A DNA stretch of 64,000 nucleotides from Ipomoea triloba (GCF_003576645.1 NC_044924.1:30467888-30531887), one strand, 5' to 3'. Positions 23,690-37,398 are shown, numbered from the stretch's first letter. The notes: generated by a model from the letters alone, not told the origin. Made by a program: numbers and translations.

Positions 23690-24150
23690 AAACTTGAGTA
23701 CTTGACTAGAGTACTAGACAAAGAAATCCAGATTCAGGGGGTAATTGATAAACATATACAGATATATACTGTTTTATTGTTTATCTAGACAAAGGAATTT
23801 ATTGATTCCCAGTCCATCATTATCAGGATTTCAATACAGTGGGCTTCCACCACTTAATCAGTACATTATAATCTGATTAAGTTATCCCAAATTCCCAATA
23901 AACATGCAACGAGTCAGTGNAAACTTGAGTACTTGACTAGAGTACTAGACAAAGAAATCCAGATTCAGGGGGTAATTGATAAACATATACAGATATATAC
24001 TGTTTTATTGTTTATCTAGACAAAGGAATTTATTGATTCCCAGTCCATCATTATCAGGATTTCAATACAGTGGGCTTCCACCACTTAATCAGTACATTAT
24101 AATCTGATTAAGTTATCCCAAATTCCCAATAAACATGCAACGAGTCAGTG
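23690..24150. repeat. 230-bp direct duplication around a single N
   Basis: 23690-23919 is repeated as 23921-24150, with one N at 23920 as the only spacer. Probable unmerged contig overlap. Confidence 0.9.
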
Positions 24151-25421
24151 TTCCCACCAAATAATCACAAAATCGCTAAGAGATCAATTTTAGTAAACTA
24201 GGGTTTGCAATAAACAAGCAATGAGTCAGTGCTCCCACCAGAATAACACAAATAATCACAAAATCACTAAGACATCGCTAAGAAATCAAATATATTAAAC
24301 TAGGATCACTAAGACATCGCTAAGAAATCAAATATATTAAACTAGGATTTGAACACCTACTTCGTTTCTCACAAATTCCCTGGAGAACAAGGGCTTCTAG
24401 AACATATATCACCACGAAAGGTTCACCACTTCACCGTCTACCACCGCCCTACGGGCTTCCACCAGTTGATGTGTCGAACACTGGAACAGTCGAACAGAAC
24501 CAACGGCCAACGGGCAACGGCCACCGCCACTCCGCCAGGAAGTAATCGAGTAGAGAGACTGAGAGTCTCACACAGTCACACAGTCACACAATCACTCATA
24601 AGTAAGAAATCAGTATCGGAGAATCAGAACTCAGAAGTCAGAAGAGATCAAGAGAGTGAGAGACTAAAGAGTAGAGAGAACTCAGAGAAGAAAACCCTAT
24701 CGGCTTATCTGAGAGATCGCGACTGCGCAAATGAGGAGAGACCAAACAACGCGCATATATATACTACAACTCAAACGACGTCGTATACTTTTAGGTTTAG
24801 GGATCCCTAAATTAGATCGGGTATTCGGACGGATCGGACCAGATTTTGGACTCCCTTACCCGCCACCGATGAACCGACGTCGTTTAGGTCCTTCGGTTCA
24901 GTTTCAACTGTTCAGGTTCGGCCCGGTTCGGCTATGTCTGATCGGACCGCGGTTCGGTCGGTTTTTTCGGGTTGTTCGGTTTCTGCACAGCCCTATGTGA
25001 GATCGTCTCACCATGAGACGGGTCGGGTCAAAATGCAAATGTAACACTTATATGCACAAATGTCATACTTATATGATTAAATGTAATACTAATCAGGAAT
25101 AAAATTTTTGTTACTTATAAGGGTAAATGTAATACTTTTAAGGGAACATACAATACTTTTACATTTCGATTTAAAAGTATTACATTTGTCCTCAAAAGTA
25201 TTATATTTGCCCTTATAAGTAATGGGCACTTGTCAACATTACTTAGTATGAAAAATGTATTACTTTTTCTCTTATAAATAGCAAAAATTGTATTCTTGAT
25301 TAGTGTTATATTTGAGCATATAAGTATGACATTTTCACATATAAGTATGACATTTGCATGGTGCTTTGACCCGACCCGACCCGCCTCACGAACAAGGATC
25401 CGTGAGACGGTCTCACATAAG

Positions 25422-25652
25422 TGTGAAATATTATCTTTGGTTGGATCTATGGCTGGGAATATAGCACATCATTCCGGAGTTCTACTATGCATACTCTCAA
25501 ATCTACTCCTTTACTTCTACTCCATGAGGTGGAAAACAAAAATTGGTTATTTTCATCATGTGCCCACAGAAAAGTGTCTACATCAAAATCATGTGAGAAG
25601 GAGTATAAATTGAGAGTTTAAAGTGGGAGTACACCAAGTATTTTCCATCATT
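25422..25652. other. Spacer
   Basis: No gene; short frames only. Confidence 0.5.
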
Positions 25653-25910
25653 GTGTGGACCATAGTCCACGTAGTTGTGTCTACCATGAATATAATGTAC
25701 ATTTTTATTACTCCGTATATTAAAAGTACATTATTTTTGTACTGAAGGTACATTATTTCATAGTATATATAAAATAATGTACTTTCAGTACTTAAATAAT
25801 GTACTCTAAAATAATGTATTTTATGTACAAAAATAATGTACTTTTAGTTTATTAAAAATGTATTTTTTTTTTATTGTCCACGTAGATGTGTGGACCATGG
25901 TCGATGTGAT
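25653..25910. mobile_element. Foldback MITE rich in AATGTAC words
   Basis: Ends gtggaccatagtccac... and, in reverse complement, ccatggtccacacatctacg. The interior repeats aatgtacattattt on both strands. A related, more decayed copy is at 51925-52150 inside an intron of the Helitron gene. Confidence 0.55.
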
Positions 25911-26345
25911 GGTTTGAATATGGAGCAACTTTAAATTTCCAACCCAGCTGTTCCACTCATTTAATAAATTTACCATTAAGTCTATTAACATTATTTTCAT
26001 GTATCCAAATCAAAGAATAGATTATTGACCTGTAATAGCAATATATTATATGCAAAAAGTTTAAACTGTTGGATAATTTCGATGCACGCATGAATAAAAT
26101 TGTCAACCAACAGGTGGTCTTCTCCGGCCAGAGAAGGCAAATATGAGGAAAGATTGCTAACTTTGTTGATACCTACATATAACATTCTTATTTGATCATG
26201 CATGTCTGAATCACTACATTAATTCTATTTACTTCTTTGCAAAGGCATCGCTCCATAAGAAAAAGTACAAAATAAATATGAGCTCTGTTTTTTTTTTCTA
26301 TAAATATCAGCTTTCTGTTTAAATTTGATCAATCATATAGTAATA
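25911..26345. other. AT-rich spacer
   Basis: No gene recognised. The 68-residue minus frame at 25997-26203 has no recognisable domain. Confidence 0.5.
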
Positions 26346-26400
26346 CTAGTTTTTCTTATGCGTGATGCGTAAAAAATAAGTGTCCAATATTAATATTTTA
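26346..26400 (-). mobile_element. Helitron 3' terminus (minus strand)
   Basis: The minus strand ends ...aaaaaCTAG followed by T, preceded by a degenerate GC-rich hairpin (around 26356-26372). The adjacent sequence matches another minus Helitron end at 62048. The rest of the element runs rightwards into the gap and cannot be delimited. Confidence 0.5.
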
Positions 26401-26549
26401 TATTAAAATTTTAAATTTATTTAGATTTTAGATATTTAAATTATTGTAAATAATAATAATAATGTAAAATATTTTTATAAATTTTATATTTATATTTTAG
26501 AAAATAACTAACATATAACTCCAATATATATTGTGTATATATTATTATT

Positions 26550-26555
<6 letters not shown>

Positions 26556-26633
<78 letters not shown>
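26556..26633. repeat. (AT)n microsatellite at gap edge
   Basis: Pure AT dinucleotide run ending at the gap; the likely cause of assembly failure. Confidence 0.95.
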
Positions 26634-27395
26634 NNNNNNNNNNNNNNNNNNNNNNNNNNNNNNNNNNNNNNNNNNNNNNNNNNNNNNNNNNNNNNNNNNN
26701 NNNNNNNNNNNNNNNNNNNNNNNNNNNNNNNNNNNNNNNNNNNNNNNNNNNNNNNNNNNNNNNNNNNNNNNNNNNNNNNNNNNNNNNNNNNNNNNNNNNN
26801 NNNNNNNNNNNNNNNNNNNNNNNNNNNNNNNNNNNNNNNNNNNNNNNNNNNNNNNNNNNNNNNNNNNNNNNNNNNNNNNNNNNNNNNNNNNNNNNNNNNN
26901 NNNNNNNNNNNNNNNNNNNNNNNNNNNNNNNNNNNNNNNNNNNNNNNNNNNNNNNNNNNNNNNNNNNNNNNNNNNNNNNNNNNNNNNNNNNNNNNNNNNN
27001 NNNNNNNNNNNNNNNNNNNNNNNNNNNNNNNNNNNNNNNNNNNNNNNNNNNNNNNNNNNNNNNNNNNNNNNNNNNNNNNNNNNNNNNNNNNNNNNNNNNN
27101 NNNNNNNNNNNNNNNNNNNNNNNNNNNNNNNNNNNNNNNNNNNNNNNNNNNNNNNNNNNNNNNNNNNNNNNNNNNNNNNNNNNNNNNNNNNNNNNNNNNN
27201 NNNNNNNNNNNNNNNNNNNNNNNNNNNNNNNNNNNNNNNNNNNNNNNNNNNNNNNNNNNNNNNNNNNNNNNNNNNNNNNNNNNNNNNNNNNNNNNNNNNN
27301 NNNNNNNNNNNNNNNNNNNNNNNNNNNNNNNNNNNNNNNNNNNNNNNNNNNNNNNNNNNNNNNNNNNNNNNNNNNNNNNNNNNNNNNNNNNNNNN
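26634..27395. other. Assembly gap (762 Ns)
   Basis: Undetermined bases; any open frame through it is meaningless. Confidence 0.99.
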
Positions 27396-27513
27396 TTATC
27401 CTTAATATTAATATATTAATATATAATATATTAATATATACTAATATTAATTAATTAATTGGTGATTATTTTAAAAAAGAATTAGTGATATGGTAATATT
27501 GTTATATATTAAT

Positions 27514-27521
27514 ATTAATTA

Positions 27522-27576
<55 letters not shown>

Positions 27577-28759
27577 TTAATTAATTAATTGGTGATTGGT
27601 GATTAGTGATATGGTAATATAGTTATATATTAATATTTATATTTATATAGATTGATGTTGATATTAATTAATTAATTGATGATTGGTAGTTAGTGATATG
27701 ATAATCTATATCTATATCTATATATCTATATATATTTATATAATTGACATGTAATTAACTATATTAGAATGAAAAAATTATATAATATTGTAGTAAAATT
27801 TTTACATGTCAATCATCTATATTTACATAAAATTAAAATTAATTATACTTTCCTTTTGAAAAATCTTCCATATTATGTTTATCCTCCACTATATAATGAT
27901 GAGAAATGACTCTTCTCTCACAACGTACCAATATCTGTGCTCTCACTATTAGTTAAAGATCTATAATCTGTAATTCTACGAAGTCGAAGATCGAACTTTA
28001 ACACGCGTACAATTGTTATGGTATGCGGTATGATTTAATTTTTAGTTGATTCATTATGCATGTTGGAGATCCTTATGGTGTAGTCTGCATTTCATAGAGT
28101 ATTTTGTAGTACTGTGATTTAGTTTGATTTTAACAGCTCAATATGTTTTAATTTTTGCTGATAAGGTTTCAAGTAGCTAGGCCAATTTTGCCATGGGCGT
28201 ATCACGTATGTAAAATTACAATTTTCAGAGTGATTGTAGTGAACAATCAAATGTTTTCTATAATTATATATTTTAATCACATTACTTTGGTTGGTAATTT
28301 CTAATGAAAACACATTGTATTGTAACTTTGTATTACAAGATTTTGAATGATAATACCTTATTTAACTATCCATCCTTTTAGTTGTATTGTGCAAAATAAC
28401 TAGCAATCTACGGATGCTCATCTATATATTGTAGAATTTGCAATCTTGATCTTCCGCATTTACGGATGCTTATGTAATTTGGTAAAAATGGTGGTTACTA
28501 TACTTGAATAAATCCTCAATTATTCATTCCAATTGTTCTTTTTACCATTTCAATTCTTCATTTTATAAAAAATGGTGCATTGGAAGCTAAACATGGGTCA
28601 TTGTATCATTGATTGTTGATTCCAATTATTATTAATCTTTATCATTAATTGCACAATACTAATTCACACTTATTAGTTAAAAAATGGTGATTACTATACT
28701 TGAATAAATGAAATAATAATATTAAATTTTGTAGCCTCGATTTAAAATCTATTATGTTA

Positions 28760-28808
<49 letters not shown>

Positions 28809-29252
28809 CCGTAGTAATAATAATCTAAAATTCTTAATATAATTTTCCTAATAATAATAATAATATAATAATAATAATCCATAACTCTTAATATAAGTTT
28901 GTAACTAAATTTTCCTATTAAATCTGTTTATAAAGGTAATTATAAATATAGAATTGAGAAATTCCTATGATATTTTATTTAATTGATATTATTCCTAATA
29001 TATTTTATCTAAAAGGCTTCCTTCCTTTTTTATAACATTGTTCCATATGTTAATCCGTTTAATATGCTAATCTATATAGGTAATTACCATATACTATTTA
29101 CCATCTAAATAATCCGTGGTAATTACACTATATTTAACATCTAAATTTATTATGGTCATTAAACATAGAGATTTCATTCTTACGATAATTTTATATATTT
29201 TTACTTCAGATAAAGTCAATTACCCGTGCATTTCATTTGATTACTTTTGAAT
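27514..29252. repeat. First copy of a duplicated 1739-bp block
   Basis: AT-rich non-coding sequence with (AT)n near the start and (AAT)n at ~28765-28806. Repeated without visible change at 29254-30992 after a single N at 29253. No gene; the 64-residue minus frame is duplicated with it. Confidence 0.9.
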
Positions 29253-29253
29253 N

Positions 29254-29261
29254 ATTAATTA

Positions 29262-29316
<55 letters not shown>

Positions 29317-30499
29317 TTAATTAATTAATTGGTGATTGGTGATTAGTGATATGGTAATATAGTTATATATTAATATTTATATTTATATAGATTGATGTTG
29401 ATATTAATTAATTAATTGATGATTGGTAGTTAGTGATATGATAATCTATATCTATATCTATATATCTATATATATTTATATAATTGACATGTAATTAACT
29501 ATATTAGAATGAAAAAATTATATAATATTGTAGTAAAATTTTTACATGTCAATCATCTATATTTACATAAAATTAAAATTAATTATACTTTCCTTTTGAA
29601 AAATCTTCCATATTATGTTTATCCTCCACTATATAATGATGAGAAATGACTCTTCTCTCACAACGTACCAATATCTGTGCTCTCACTATTAGTTAAAGAT
29701 CTATAATCTGTAATTCTACGAAGTCGAAGATCGAACTTTAACACGCGTACAATTGTTATGGTATGCGGTATGATTTAATTTTTAGTTGATTCATTATGCA
29801 TGTTGGAGATCCTTATGGTGTAGTCTGCATTTCATAGAGTATTTTGTAGTACTGTGATTTAGTTTGATTTTAACAGCTCAATATGTTTTAATTTTTGCTG
29901 ATAAGGTTTCAAGTAGCTAGGCCAATTTTGCCATGGGCGTATCACGTATGTAAAATTACAATTTTCAGAGTGATTGTAGTGAACAATCAAATGTTTTCTA
30001 TAATTATATATTTTAATCACATTACTTTGGTTGGTAATTTCTAATGAAAACACATTGTATTGTAACTTTGTATTACAAGATTTTGAATGATAATACCTTA
30101 TTTAACTATCCATCCTTTTAGTTGTATTGTGCAAAATAACTAGCAATCTACGGATGCTCATCTATATATTGTAGAATTTGCAATCTTGATCTTCCGCATT
30201 TACGGATGCTTATGTAATTTGGTAAAAATGGTGGTTACTATACTTGAATAAATCCTCAATTATTCATTCCAATTGTTCTTTTTACCATTTCAATTCTTCA
30301 TTTTATAAAAAATGGTGCATTGGAAGCTAAACATGGGTCATTGTATCATTGATTGTTGATTCCAATTATTATTAATCTTTATCATTAATTGCACAATACT
30401 AATTCACACTTATTAGTTAAAAAATGGTGATTACTATACTTGAATAAATGAAATAATAATATTAAATTTTGTAGCCTCGATTTAAAATCTATTATGTTA

Positions 30500-30548
<49 letters not shown>

Positions 30549-30992
30549 CCGTAGTAATAATAATCTAAAATTCTTAATATAATTTTCCTAATAATAATAA
30601 TAATATAATAATAATAATCCATAACTCTTAATATAAGTTTGTAACTAAATTTTCCTATTAAATCTGTTTATAAAGGTAATTATAAATATAGAATTGAGAA
30701 ATTCCTATGATATTTTATTTAATTGATATTATTCCTAATATATTTTATCTAAAAGGCTTCCTTCCTTTTTTATAACATTGTTCCATATGTTAATCCGTTT
30801 AATATGCTAATCTATATAGGTAATTACCATATACTATTTACCATCTAAATAATCCGTGGTAATTACACTATATTTAACATCTAAATTTATTATGGTCATT
30901 AAACATAGAGATTTCATTCTTACGATAATTTTATATATTTTTACTTCAGATAAAGTCAATTACCCGTGCATTTCATTTGATTACTTTTGAAT
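29254..30992. repeat. Second copy of the duplicated 1739-bp block
   Basis: Offset 1740 bp from the first copy. The left copy continues into unique sequence only on its left and the right copy only on its right, as for two overlapping contigs. Confidence 0.9.
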
Positions 30993-31557
30993 AAAATCTT
31001 AAAAATTATGACAACAAATGAATTAATATTGTTGTTCGTAATATAAATTTTATCAAATCAGTTAACGAAATTGATAATACACATATTACATCCATAATTA
31101 GAGGAGATTAACAAAATTATGATAATTATTTCAATTCACGTATTATTATGCTAATTCACATATTATTACGTCCATACAATTATGTAAATTATTTCAATTC
31201 ACAGATTATTACACATATAAAATTATGCTAATGGTTACTTTGGAATAAAATCTTAATAATTATGGTCATTGAGAAATTAGTTCAAACATTATACTTTTAT
31301 TAAACGGTTTTTTATACTTGCCGTAATTTTATCTAATCAATTAAAGAAATTAATGGTACACATATTACGGACATAATTAAAGAAAATTAAACATACACAT
31401 ATATATTACGGATAAAATTAAAGAAAATTAAACATACACATATTACGTCCATAATTAAACGAAATTAAAATATACATTATTTTTTAATTATAATATATAC
31501 TCCTTAATTACCATACTTATTCATAATACATGGACGTCATAATTAGCATAATATTAA
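30993..31557. other. AT-rich spacer with short diverged repeats
   Basis: Repeated words such as 'acacatattac' and 'aattaaagaaaattaaac'. No gene. Confidence 0.55.
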
Positions 31558-32507
31558 TCTATACTATATATAAAAACATAAGAATAGTAAAGGCATATTT
31601 TAAATTTTAAACAATAGTAAAGGTAAATTAAAAATAGAATGAAAATATTTCAATAATAATATTCTACATCATTAATTAAAAATAGAACAGAAATTAGGTA
31701 AAAATACCAGTGGATCTATTATTCTAATTGACTAATTAACTGAAAATAAAAAAAAAATCGACTAAAAATGAATCTGATGTTACTAATTGATTGAATATAT
31801 AAAAGGAAATGAATATTAATAATTGACTGTAAATAAAAAAAATATCCATAATTAACTAAAATGAAAAAGGAAATGGTCATATCATTGCAATTTAATTAAA
31901 AAAGGAAAACATTCTACATCATAAATAATAAAGGCATATTATAAACAATATTAAAGATAAATTAAAAAAGGAACGGAAATTAAAAATGAAACGAAAATAT
32001 TTCAATAATAATATTCTACATCATCAATTAAAAATGGAACGAAAATTAGGTAAATATTACTACGTAATTCTTTTCATTTTTCCTAGATAAGGTTGCCTGA
32101 TATTAATTTACACATAACAATCGGCACTAATAATTAAAAGAAAAATTAAAAAAATAGAAAAACTGCTGGAAACGTCTGTTTTTTTTTTAATTTTATTATT
32201 ATTATTATTATTATTTAATTATTTTAATTAAAATTATTTTAAAAGTTTATTTTAAAATTAGTAACCACCATGTCATCACAATCGTAGGTAAACATGTCAA
32301 TTTGGATTTTTTTTTTTTTGAAAACATGTCAATTTGTACTTAATTGCATGAGTTTATATAGTTCAGGAATCCAATTGCATTCTTTTTGAGTTCGATAGCC
32401 TAATTGCAGTTTTGTGTGTAGTTCAGTGGTTTATTTGACCATTATTCCGAGAAAAATGATATTACTAATTGATTTAAAATATAAAAAGATCGTAATCTAT
32501 ATTCTAT

Positions 32508-35500
32508 AAGATTGTGTGAAATTGGGCTTTGAAGGATTGTTTTATGTTGACAATACTGGTTTAAGTGGAGGTCTGGCTTTGTTGTGGCGGAAAAATAGCA
32601 CTGCAAGTTTGTTGAGTTATTCAAAGAATCATGTTGATGTGATAGTTAAAGTTTCTTGTTCGGCACCGTGGCGGATAACATGTTTCTACGGGTTTCCCGA
32701 GCGCAACAGGAGGAGGGAGTCATGGGAGTTACTTCAATCCCTAGCTGGGAGATCTTCTCTTCCTTGGGTGGTATTAGGGGATTTCAATGACCTCTTATAC
32801 CAGTCCGAGAAGCGTGGGGGTAATCCAAATCCTGATGCGTTATTACGTGGTTTTGGTGAGGCTGTTGATGCATGTGGGCTGGTACAACTACCTATGCGAG
32901 GTTACCGGTTCACGTGGGAAAGGAGGAGAGGTACGGAAGGGTGGAGGGAGGAGAGATTGGATAAGGTTCTGGCAACTGATAGTTGGTGTACCCTACAACC
33001 GAGTGCAGTAGTGGATAATATTCTCATGCGGTCATCGGATCATTCAGCTTTGCACCTATGTTTCCGTGACGGAGGTACAAGGATTCATGGTGGCAGCCGG
33101 AGTTTTAAATTTGAGATGGCCTGGTTGTTAGATGATGGTTGTAGGGGTGTTGTGGAGTCTGCCTGGCAACTTGGGAGGACGAAAGGACTTTTGGGCTGTC
33201 TAAAGCTATGTGGTGACAAGTTGATGGCTTGGGGAGGGGATCACTTCCACAAGTTTGGAGAACAAATCAAACACCTGCGGAGGAGTCAATTGACTATGCG
33301 AGAACGTAGGGACCCAGCTTCACTGGCTGAGTTCCGACACTTAGAGGACCAGTTGGTTCGTTTGGAGGCCCAAGAAGAAGTCTTTTGGAGGCAGCGTGCT
33401 AAACAACATTGGCTGAAGGGTGCAGACACTAATACACGTTTCTATCACAGGTATGCCTCTGCACGTAAAAAAGAAAAATTTGTTATCTAGGCTTAAGAAT
33501 GCTGATGGTGTTTGGGTTGAGGGTGATCCCCTCAATACTGTGGTGCTAGCTTATTATAATGATATTTTTCGATCAAACGGTTCGACAACCACGGATCAAT
33601 TTTATGCTTCTGTGATGCCCAAAATCACGCAGGAGGATAATGAGGCCCTGCTTCGTCCGTTTGATCATGATGAGGTAAAGGCTGCACTTTTTTCTATGTT
33701 CCCTGACAAAGCACCAGGACCTAATGGTATGAACCCAGGGTTCTACCAACAATACTGGGATGTGGTGGGAGCCGATGTGTCCGCATTTGTGATTAATTGT
33801 TTGAATACTTGCACCTTTCCGGATTCTCTGAATGATACCAATGTAGTTCTCATCCCCAAGAAGAGTGTGCCTGAGACTGTCTCTGATCTCAGGCCCATTG
33901 CACTGTGCAATGTAGTATACAAGATTATGGCAAAGGTGTTGGCTAACAGAATGAAACATCTGTTGGGGAACATCATATCGGAGTCGCAGAGTGCTTTTAT
34001 TCCTGACAGGCTGATCACGGATAATATCTTGGTGGCAGCAGAAATTGGACACTATCTGAACAGGAAGCAGAGTGGTTCAGTAGGGTGGGGGGCTTTAAAT
34101 CTTGATATGGCAAAGGCGTATGATCGGATGGAGTGGTCTTTTTTACATAATATGTTACATGCCCTGGGTTTTGCAGAGCGGTGGATTAAGTTAATAATGC
34201 TTTGTGTGACTACTGTTTCCTATAATTTCTTAATTAATGGTCTCAGTAGTGGTCAGGTTATCCCAACTCGAGGCCTGAGACAGGGTGATCCCCTCTCCCC
34301 ATATCTTTTCATTATTTGTGCAGAAGGACTCTCTTTACTCCTCCAGAAGGCACAATTAGAGGGTTCAATCCATGGCTATAGAGTTGCAAGGGGTGCTCCC
34401 CCTATATCACACTTATTTTTTGCAGATGATAGCTTGTTATTCTTCAGAGCAAATTCTCAAGAAGCAAATGTCATCAAGCAATGTTTGCAAGTATACGAAG
34501 GCTTATCCGGTCAGGCTGTAAATTTGCATAAGTCTAGTGTCTGTTTTAGCAGAAACACCACGGAGGATATACGGGAGGAAGTGGCGCAAGTCCTGGGTGT
34601 GGTTCAGGCGCCAAATTTCGGGAAGTACTTGGGGTTGCCAGCTTTTGTAGGAAGAAACAGAAAGGCTGCCCTTTCATATATTGAGGATAAAATCCGTCAA
34701 AGGGTGGGTTCATGGAATAAGAAGCTCTTGTCACAGGCTGGTAAAGAGGTTTTGTTGAAAACTGTGGCTCAGGCAATGCCCACCTTTTCAATGAGTGTGT
34801 TTTTACTACCTACATCATCATGTCAATCAATTCAAAGGACTATGAATAGGTATTGGTGGGATTCTGGGAATGATAGAAGGATTCACTGGAAAGCCTGGGA
34901 TCGCTTGTGTGTGCCAAAGAAATTTGGGGGTCTTGGTTTCAAAGATTTACAAGCTTTTAACCTGGCAATGTTGGGGAAGCAAGCCTGGAGATTCCTGACT
35001 AAGCCACAGTCTTTGGTGGCTAGGATATACAAGGCAAGGTATTTTCCGCGGACCTCTTTTATTGAAGCTAACTTAGGTTCATGCCCGAGTTATTGTTGGT
35101 GGAGTATCATGGCTGCACATGATATGGTTTGTAGGGGTGTGAGAAGAAGAATAGGAGATGGGAAGTCTACATTGATCTGGGGTCATCCCTGGCTCCCTGA
35201 TGACCCAAATCCTATGGTTCATACTCCAATGCCCCCTACTCTAGAAGGCTCGCTGGTTTCTGGCCTAGTGGATGAAACCACTAATTCTTGGGATCACTCA
35301 ATTCTGACAGATATTTTCCTCCCTGAGGATGTGAGTCGTATCAGCAACATCCCAATCTCCCCAGGCTATCAGGATTCTTGGTATTGGTATGGTGACCCAA
35401 GAGGTTGCTATACAGTAAAAAGTGGCTACAAGGCACTAGTAGGGGAACAAGAACACATCCCAACTCATTTTGATAGGTGGATCCCCCTTTGGAAACTTAA

Positions 35501-36461
35501 GGTGCCCCCAAAGTGGAAGACTTTCCTATGGAGAGCTATCAATGATATCCTCCCTGTAACCACAAATTTACTTATAAGGAGGGTTGAGGTGGATCCTTCA
35601 TGCCCTAAATGTGGTGGTGCACATGAAGATGTTATGCATGCTCTTGTTTCATGTGACTTTTCTCAATTAGTTTGGACGAATGAGTCTACTTTGCCTTTAT
35701 CATCCATTACGGGTGACACCTTTGATATGTGGTTTACAAATGTGATGATTGCTTTGCCTGAGGATAAATTGGATCTTGTTGTGGCAGTTTTATATTCCAT
35801 TTGGAGGGCAAGAAATACGGCGATTTGGGATTGTTATTTGCCGACCCCGAAGAAGGTGCTACGGCAAGCCAGTTCGGCCCTGCGAACCTGGAGAACAGTC
35901 CACGACAGTCGGCATGCTACTGTCTCTCAGCCACTGCCCGTGGCCCAGCCACCGGAGATGGAGGTCCATCCTCAGCAGCAGAGATGCTATGTCGATGCAG
36001 GTTATCAGTCCAGTACCAGGGCAGCGTCATTCGGCGCTGTGTTGTTTGCGCCCACTGGGGAGTTTCTCGCAGCTTGTGCAGGACCTCTCCAAGGTTGCAG
36101 CTCTCCATTGATGGCAGAAACAGCAGCTTGCAGCGAAGCTTTAGCATGGTTACGCCAAAGGGGGGTGTCGCACATCCAGCTCTTCACGGATTGCTCCCAA
36201 TTACGTTCAGGCCTATCATCGCCGCAGTCATCCTTCCGTTCGTACGTTGGGTATGCTATGGAAAATTGCAAGGTTTTAATGGCCACTTTTGACCAATGCT
36301 AGATTAGTTTGATTACCAGATCAGTAAACGTTGTTGCTCATACTCTAGCCTCTTCGGCTTTTTCGTTTTTTGAGATTTTGTACTGGGACGTAGTCCCTCC
36401 TGACGCTATTTCTATGCTTTTGCATTAATATATCTTACCTTATGGTTTTCAAAAAAAAAAA
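32508..36461 (+). mobile_element. 5'-truncated L1-like LINE
   Basis: Begins in the middle of the endonuclease domain, runs through RT and RNase H, and ends with an 11-A tail at 36451-36461. ORF1 and the endonuclease start are missing, as usual for incomplete reverse transcription. No convincing target duplication was found, so the 5' boundary is inferred from where coding similarity starts. Confidence 0.85.
32516..36428 (+). pseudogene. LINE ORF2: endonuclease (partial), RT, RNase H
   Basis: Part one (32516-33490) is endonuclease (GLSGGLALLW, VLGDFNDL, ERLDKVLA, SSDHSALHL) and linker. One base is missing in an A-rich run near 33465-33480, which shifts the frame; part two continues to 36302. 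RT motifs are clear: PDKAPGPNGMNPGFYQ, RPIALCNVVYKIMAKVLANR, SAFIPDR, LNLDMAKAYDRMEW, RGLRQGDPLSPYLF and the catalytic FADDS (34419-34433), then NFGKYLGLP. A zf-RVT follows (CPKCGG ... H ... C, ~35600-35660). The RNase H (YVDAG, METAACSEALAW region, FTDCSQLRSG) is interrupted by TAG at 36300-36302, and its last 41 codons run on in frame to 36428. Only a one-base frameshift and one amber separate it from an open ORF. Confidence 0.9.
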
Positions 36462-37398
36462 TCCTCCTATTTCATTCCCCGCCTAAACTTTTGTAGTCAA
36501 TTAATGAAATATTTTATTGGTCAAATAATTAATAAAGCTTATTTGTTAAGAAAATTTAAATAGAAATTAACTAATATCTATAAATTGATAATATGTATAC
36601 TCACGTATCAACACTATTAATAAAAGTAAAATCATTTATCGGGAAAAGAAAAGGATATTACTAATTGACTGAAAATTATTTAAAAACTTTAATAGTTAAT
36701 TATACTTTCCTTTTGAAAACTCTAAGTTATTTAAACTTTAAAAAAAATTAATTGAACATGGGTTGTTAGATTTTTATAATAATCAAAATTAATTCATTCA
36801 AATATGGAGGAGGAAGATAAAACTAAATGCAATATGGGGAAAATGAATATACTTAAAGTATAAAAGTATAATTACACATATATTACTGTAATTGACTAAT
36901 AATAATTGCCTAATAATTATTATGATAATTAAGTTAAGCATTGGTCGTTGAATTTATTTTTATAATAATTACAATTAATTTATTTCTCATTTTCTCATAT
37001 TTATTTTAGTAATAATATAATTATATAAGTCATAATATAATTATATAAGTCATATTACTTATAGATCTTTTTAAGATAATTTTAGACAAACAAGTCATAT
37101 ATTATTCAATTAATTGAGTAATATTTTTGTACTAATCTTATAATCAAATAAATGTACACGTTCAATATTAGAATTTTTTATAATTTCATCTTTATTTTTA
37201 TTATCTCAATATATAATAAAAAAAAATTTATCCACGCCCGGGTAATTGGACAATTATTTGTTCTAATTCAAAGGAAAACATCAGAAAACATAATCGATCC
37301 AATCAATTTCATCAATTGCGCTATATAATATTCGATGTTATAATATATATAATTGTATATTGATCCAAATATTCTTTAAATATTATAACAAATCCATT
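36462..37398. other. Helitron 3' non-coding part
   Basis: AT-rich; a 20-bp direct repeat aatataattatataagtcat near 37015-37053. No gene. Confidence 0.6.

Larger units (their letters stand above)
19824..24995 (-). mobile_element. hAT DNA transposon with transposase gene
   Basis: Terminal inverted repeat tagggttgtgca / tagggctgtgca and a perfect 8-bp TSD tgtgagat (19816-19823, 24996-25003), the hAT hallmark. Both subterminal regions are crowded with cggttcgg/cggatcgg words, as expected for transposase-binding sites. A single hAT transposase is encoded on the minus strand. A SINE and many short tandem duplications lie in the 3' part. The length is inflated by the 231-bp duplication at 23690-24150 and by 42-bp repeats. 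Confidence 0.92.
19812..25421. mobile_element. Foldback MITE split by a hAT insertion
   Basis: With the hAT removed, the left end reads cttgtgtgagatcgtctcac and the right end in reverse complement cttatgtgagaccgtctcac. Long inverted similarity follows in 25004-25421: gggtcgggtca, and repeated 'atgtaatactt/cttatatg' words. The MITE proper is ~430 bp and belongs to the common plant 'gtgagaccgtctcac' type. TSD of the MITE itself was not identified. Confidence 0.75.

Noticed and set aside
26533..27405. A 290-codon open frame
   Set aside because: It is (AT)n followed by 762 undetermined bases; not a gene.
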